A stretch of DNA of 8,077 nucleotides from Acidimicrobiales bacterium. Lineage in GTDB: Bacteria; Actinomycetota; Acidimicrobiia; Acidimicrobiales; Poriferisodaliceae. The notes below the pieces were generated by a model, which had not been told where the DNA came from, did no database searches, and saw nothing but the letters and a program-made list of their open reading frames with translations. The position numbers and the translations under genes are program-made. Location of the stretch: contig JAHDHM010000151.1 of NCBI GenBank assembly GCA_020631315.1, forward strand, positions 1-8,077, written 5' to 3'. How positions within the stretch are numbered: position 1 is the first letter of the stretch; each line of letters starts with the position of its first letter. Shown in pieces: positions 5,629-8,077 of this stretch.

Positions 5629-8077
5629 TCAGCGTGGCCAGGCCGGGGTGATGGCGACGATGGGGGTCTCGGGCGGAACAGCACCGAGCGACCCGGAGAA
5701 CGGCTTGTCCGAGAAGTTGAACACGCCGCCGTCGGACGCGACCTGGAGATAGCCGTTGCCGTAGGGCACCATCGTCACCACGGGTTCGTTCAAGGGACCG
5801 AGATCCAGACCGGGGAAGCTGCCTCGGAACGGCGCATCGAACGAGAACACGCCGCCGTCGGATGCGACGACCCAGTAGCCGTCACCGTCAGGGTCAGGAA
5901 CCAACCCGACCGCTGGCCCGTCGAGTTCGGTGATGCCGATGCCGGGTATCGAGTCGACGAAGACCGCGTCGCCGAAGGCGAAGATCCCGCCGTCGGAACC
6001 GAGCATGTAGTAGCCGTCACCGGTCGGCGTGGGGATCGAATCGATGATCGGACCGACCAACTCCAACCCGGTCAGGTCCGTCATCGAGCCTGCCGCATGT
6101 CGCGGTGCGTCACCAACGGTCAGGACTCGACCTCGATCGGTGAATCCCCAGAGTCCGTTGCCGTCGGGCGTCGCAGCGAAGCTGGTCACCTTCTCGGCCG
6201 GCTCCATCGCAGACGTGTCGAAGGCCGGGAAGAGGTCTGCATCGCCGAAGGCCTCGATGTTCCCGCTCCCGTGCAGGACCCAGTAGCCGCAACCGGAGGG
6301 GCTGCGTTCGATGTCGACGATGTCGTCCGTCTCGCTCGGTTCGCCCAAGTGGTCGGCGTCGCCGAAGCGATAGACGCTGCCGTCGCGTTCGACCAACCAG
6401 TAGCCGTCGGGTTCGCTGGGGTGGCACTCGGCCCACGGTCGCCACCGGTCCACGGTCGCGACCGAACTCCACGGCCCAGCGCCGTGAGCGTTGTGGACCC
6501 TCACCCGATACCCGTACACGTGCCCTTCCGGAACATCGTCGACCAGTTCGTCCGTCGAGAACAGCAACGGGCCGCCACCGCCATCGGGGTCCGGGGCCGG
6601 TGGCACCAGGATCAGGCTGAGTGTCCCCCACGGACCATCGTCAACGCGTCGCTCGATCTCGACGGCGGTGAGATCCGATCCGCCATCGTCGGCAGCAGTC
6701 GTCCATGCGATCCGCGCCACGTCACCGGCGAGCTCGGTCGCGACCGGCGTCGACGGGGCAGCCGGAGCCGCAGACGTCATCTGGAGGCCACCGCCGAGGT
6801 CGAAAGCGAGGGCCGGTAGATCGGTCCCCATCTCGTCGGGGCCGTCACCGCGCGTGTCGAGGTCACCGAGGCCGAGCTGCCCGGAGCCGTTCGAGCCCCA
6901 GCACTTCATCGAACCGTCGACGAGCAACGCGCAGCTCCACGTGAAGCCGACCGAGACGTCCACGACGTCGCCACCCAAGTCGAGCTCGGGCAATGAGGCC
7001 CCCATCTCGAGTGGATCGTCGCCGATGCTGTCGGTCGAACCGTCACCCAGGAGACCTCCAGTACCCCAACACGCCAGCCCACCGTCGGTGAAGAGGGCGC
7101 ACGAGACCGAGTTGCCCACGTCGATCTTGCGGACCTCGCGTCCACCGAGGTCGACGGCGGGCAGCGCGTCGCCCATCTCGTCAGGGTCGTCGCCACGGTT
7201 GTCCGTGTCGCCGAGTCCGAGTTCACCGAGGTTGTTGGACCCCCAGCACTTCACGTCGCCGTCGACGAGCAGAGCGCAGGCGTGGCTGAATCCTGCAGCG
7301 ACCTGGCGTGCCTGTCGACCGTCACCGAGATCGACCACCAGGAGATCGTCGCCCATCTCGTCGGGATCATCGCCGCGAGTGTTCCGGTCGCCCTGACCGA
7401 GAGCACCCCAGAAGTTGTCACCCCAGCACTTCACGTCGCCGCCGTCCAGCACCGCACAGCCGAACCACTGCTTCATCGACATGCTCTGCACCGACCGCCC
7501 GGTGCCGAGATCGATCGGCGCCAGCGCATCGCCCATCTCACCGTCGGCGTCGCCGATCGTGGACATGCCCACGAGGCCCAGAATGTTGTCACCCCAGCAC
7601 TTGACCGATGCGTCGTCGAGCAACGCGCAGGTGGCGGAGCTGGTCGCTGCGATGTCCACCGCCGTTCTGCCAGTGCCGAGGTTCACCCGCGGTCTCGCCG
7701 CGAGTTCGGCAGCGGTGATGACGTTTGCTGAGTCGCCCAGCCCCAGCCGTCCCTGCCCACCCGACCCCCAGCAGGTGACGGAGCCGTCGACGAGAATCGC
7801 ACAGGTGTGAGCTGCACCTGCGCTGAGCTTCGTCACTCGCAGTCCGTCCGGCATCACGACGGGCGTCTGGATGCCGAGGTCCGGGCCGACGAACGGGTCC
7901 AGGTCGCCACGGCCGAGTGCGCCTCCGGCGCCCCAACACCGCACGTCGCCGCCGACATCGAGGGCACAGGTGTGGCCGGAGAAGCCGGTCGCGATCGCCG
8001 CAGGCGCCGTGCCGAGGTCGGCGCGGAGCAGTGCATCACCGAGCTGCTCGGGCGTCGCTCCCGCGTTCACCACGGCG
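5629..8077 (-). CDS. Large RCC1 / fibronectin-III-like / GYW-propeller repeat protein, probably exported (5' partial)
   Basis: The frame is open to the right window edge. Its first visible residues (VNAGATPEQLGD) align with the middle of a later RCC1 unit (NTRGDDPDEMGD), so the gene continues upstream and the GTG at 8073 is almost certainly internal. Numbering from that GTG, residues 1-430 carry seven RCC1 units, each with a C-x9-C hairpin ending CWG (Trp at 47, 102, 160, 217, 277, 336, 392). Residues about 435-541 look like a fibronectin-III-like module (IAWTTAADDGGSDLTAVEIE, then YGYRVRVHNAHGAGPWS). Residues 548-814 hold six GYW...DGGVFxF units that probably form a second propeller. There is no C-terminal anchor or sorting motif; it ends TPAWPR. 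Paired cysteines and the architecture suggest a secreted or surface protein, though the signal peptide would be outside the window. It converges on the antiporter gene, with 79 bases between the stop codons. Partner or ligand unknown; adhesion or scaffold roles are inference. Confidence 0.93.
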   Translation of the reverse strand, partial: AVVNAGATPEQLGDALLRADLGTAPAAIATGFSGHTCALDVGGDVRCWGAGGALGRGDLDPFVGPDLGIQTPVVMPDGLRVTKLSAGAAHTCAILVDGSVTCWGSGGQGRLGLGDSANVITAAELAARPRVNLGTGRTAVDIAATSSATCALLDDASVKCWGDNILGLVGMSTIGDADGEMGDALAPIDLGTGRSVQSMSMKQWFGCAVLDGGDVKCWGDNFWGALGQGDRNTRGDDPDEMGDDLLVVDLGDGRQARQVAAGFSHACALLVDGDVKCWGSNNLGELGLGDTDNRGDDPDEMGDALPAVDLGGREVRKIDVGNSVSCALFTDGGLACWGTGGLLGDGSTDSIGDDPLEMGASLPELDLGGDVVDVSVGFTWSCALLVDGSMKCWGSNGSGQLGLGDLDTRGDGPDEMGTDLPALAFDLGGGLQMTSAAPAAPSTPVATELAGDVARIAWTTAADDGGSDLTAVEIERRVDDGPWGTLSLILVPPAPDPDGGGGPLLFSTDELVDDVPEGHVYGYRVRVHNAHGAGPWSSVATVDRWRPWAECHPSEPDGYWLVERDGSVYRFGDADHLGEPSETDDIVDIERSPSGCGYWVLHGSGNIEAFGDADLFPAFDTSAMEPAEKVTSFAATPDGNGLWGFTDRGRVLTVGDAPRHAAGSMTDLTGLELVGPIIDSIPTPTGDGYYMLGSDGGIFAFGDAVFVDSIPGIGITELDGPAVGLVPDPDGDGYWVVASDGGVFSFDAPFRGSFPGLDLGPLNEPVVTMVPYGNGYLQVASDGGVFNFSDKPFSGSLGAVPPETPIVAITPAWPR
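5632..6405 (-). repeat. Six GYW/DGGVFxF propeller-type repeats
   Basis: Units begin at residues G557, G596, G640, G687, G732 and G774 of the visible protein, spaced 39-47 residues. The core is GxGYWxVASDGGVFxFGDAxFxGSxxG, seen best in the last three units. Units 1-3 are degenerate: ERDGSVYRF, HGSGNIEAF and TDRGRVLTV replace the SDGGVFxF core. The C-terminal PIVAITPAW matches the strand that precedes GxGYW in the other units (for example PVVTMVPYGNGY), which suggests that the end of the chain closes a six-bladed ring with the first blade. This repeat style is common in secreted actinobacterial proteins as far as I recall. Confidence 0.8.
6784..8077 (-). repeat. Seven RCC1 repeats with C-x9-C-W-G hairpins
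   Basis: The Trp codons of the CWG motif lie at 7933-7935, 7768-7770, 7594-7596, 7423-7425, 7243-7245, 7066-7068 and 6898-6900, giving periods of 165, 174, 171, 180, 177 and 168 bases (55-60 residues). The unit consensus is roughly GhsCALLxDGxVKCWGxNxxGxLGLGDxxxRGDDPDEMGDxLPxVDLGxGR. Every visible unit has the two cysteines exactly nine residues apart. Known RCC1 propellers have seven blades; here at least part of an eighth unit reaches the window edge, so more repeats or a second propeller are likely upstream. Confidence 0.9.

Noticed and set aside
3762..5684. Long minus-strand open frame opposite the antiporter gene
   Set aside because: The plus strand encodes a complete CPA2 antiporter with all family motifs; the antisense product is highly polar, repetitive in D/E/R/Q and resembles no protein.
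5368..6819. Plus-strand open frame spanning the antiporter end and the repeat protein
   Set aside because: It overlaps two genes with strong domain evidence and has a composition typical of an antisense shadow.
6898..7935. Regular 165-180 base periodicity that could suggest a CRISPR or DNA satellite array
   Set aside because: The period is in multiples of three, the open frame runs throughout, and the unit is the RCC1 protein repeat; repeat units are also far too long and divergent for CRISPR.
8071..8073. GTG as true start of the large repeat protein
   Set aside because: The frame stays open to the window edge, the residues after the GTG align with the middle of an RCC1 unit, and there is no signal peptide, so the start must lie further upstream.

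Overview
The window is high-G+C DNA, densely coding, with a strong GC bias at third codon positions, frequent GTG starts and weak or absent Shine-Dalgarno sequences. Together with the actinobacterial-style 'GYW...SDGGVFxF' surface repeat protein at the right end, this suggests an actinobacterium, perhaps of the Acidimicrobiia/Ilumatobacter type. That placement is an inference from style and not a database match.

Layout: five genes run rightwards and one large gene runs leftwards to meet them. (1) The 3' part of a PAS-like/GGDEF/EAL cyclic-di-GMP enzyme (2-1642, start beyond the left edge). (2) A small secreted protein whose C-terminus is built from four copies of an FGxET[ST]VLY repeat (1700-2368). 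(3) A 162-residue soluble protein with a segment resembling bacterial PH-like domains (2400-2888). (4) A seven-helix DUF2306-type membrane protein (2963-3838). (5) A CPA2-family monovalent cation/proton antiporter with a C-terminal RCK (TrkA-N) nucleotide-binding domain (3933-5549). (6) On the minus strand, most of a large, presumably exported repeat protein: at least seven disulfide-type RCC1 blades, a fibronectin-III-like module and six GYW-type propeller repeats (5629-8077, N-terminus beyond the right edge). The gaps between genes are 31-94 bases, so no long non-coding stretch exists. I see no RNA gene, CRISPR array, mobile element or attachment site.

How the genes work together: the forward genes do not look like one tight operon. 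Three of them have a TAnnnT -10-like box just upstream, and two of these boxes lie so close to the start codon, with no ribosome binding site, that leaderless transcription is plausible. Themes that recur are signalling (c-di-GMP), envelope and ion homeostasis (antiporter, DUF2306 protein) and secreted beta-repeat proteins (genes 2 and 6). A link between the c-di-GMP enzyme and the adjacent secreted repeat protein, for instance in surface or matrix formation, is possible but is only inference from adjacency. I do not see a clear new multi-gene system. The least explained item is the short secreted FGxET repeat protein.
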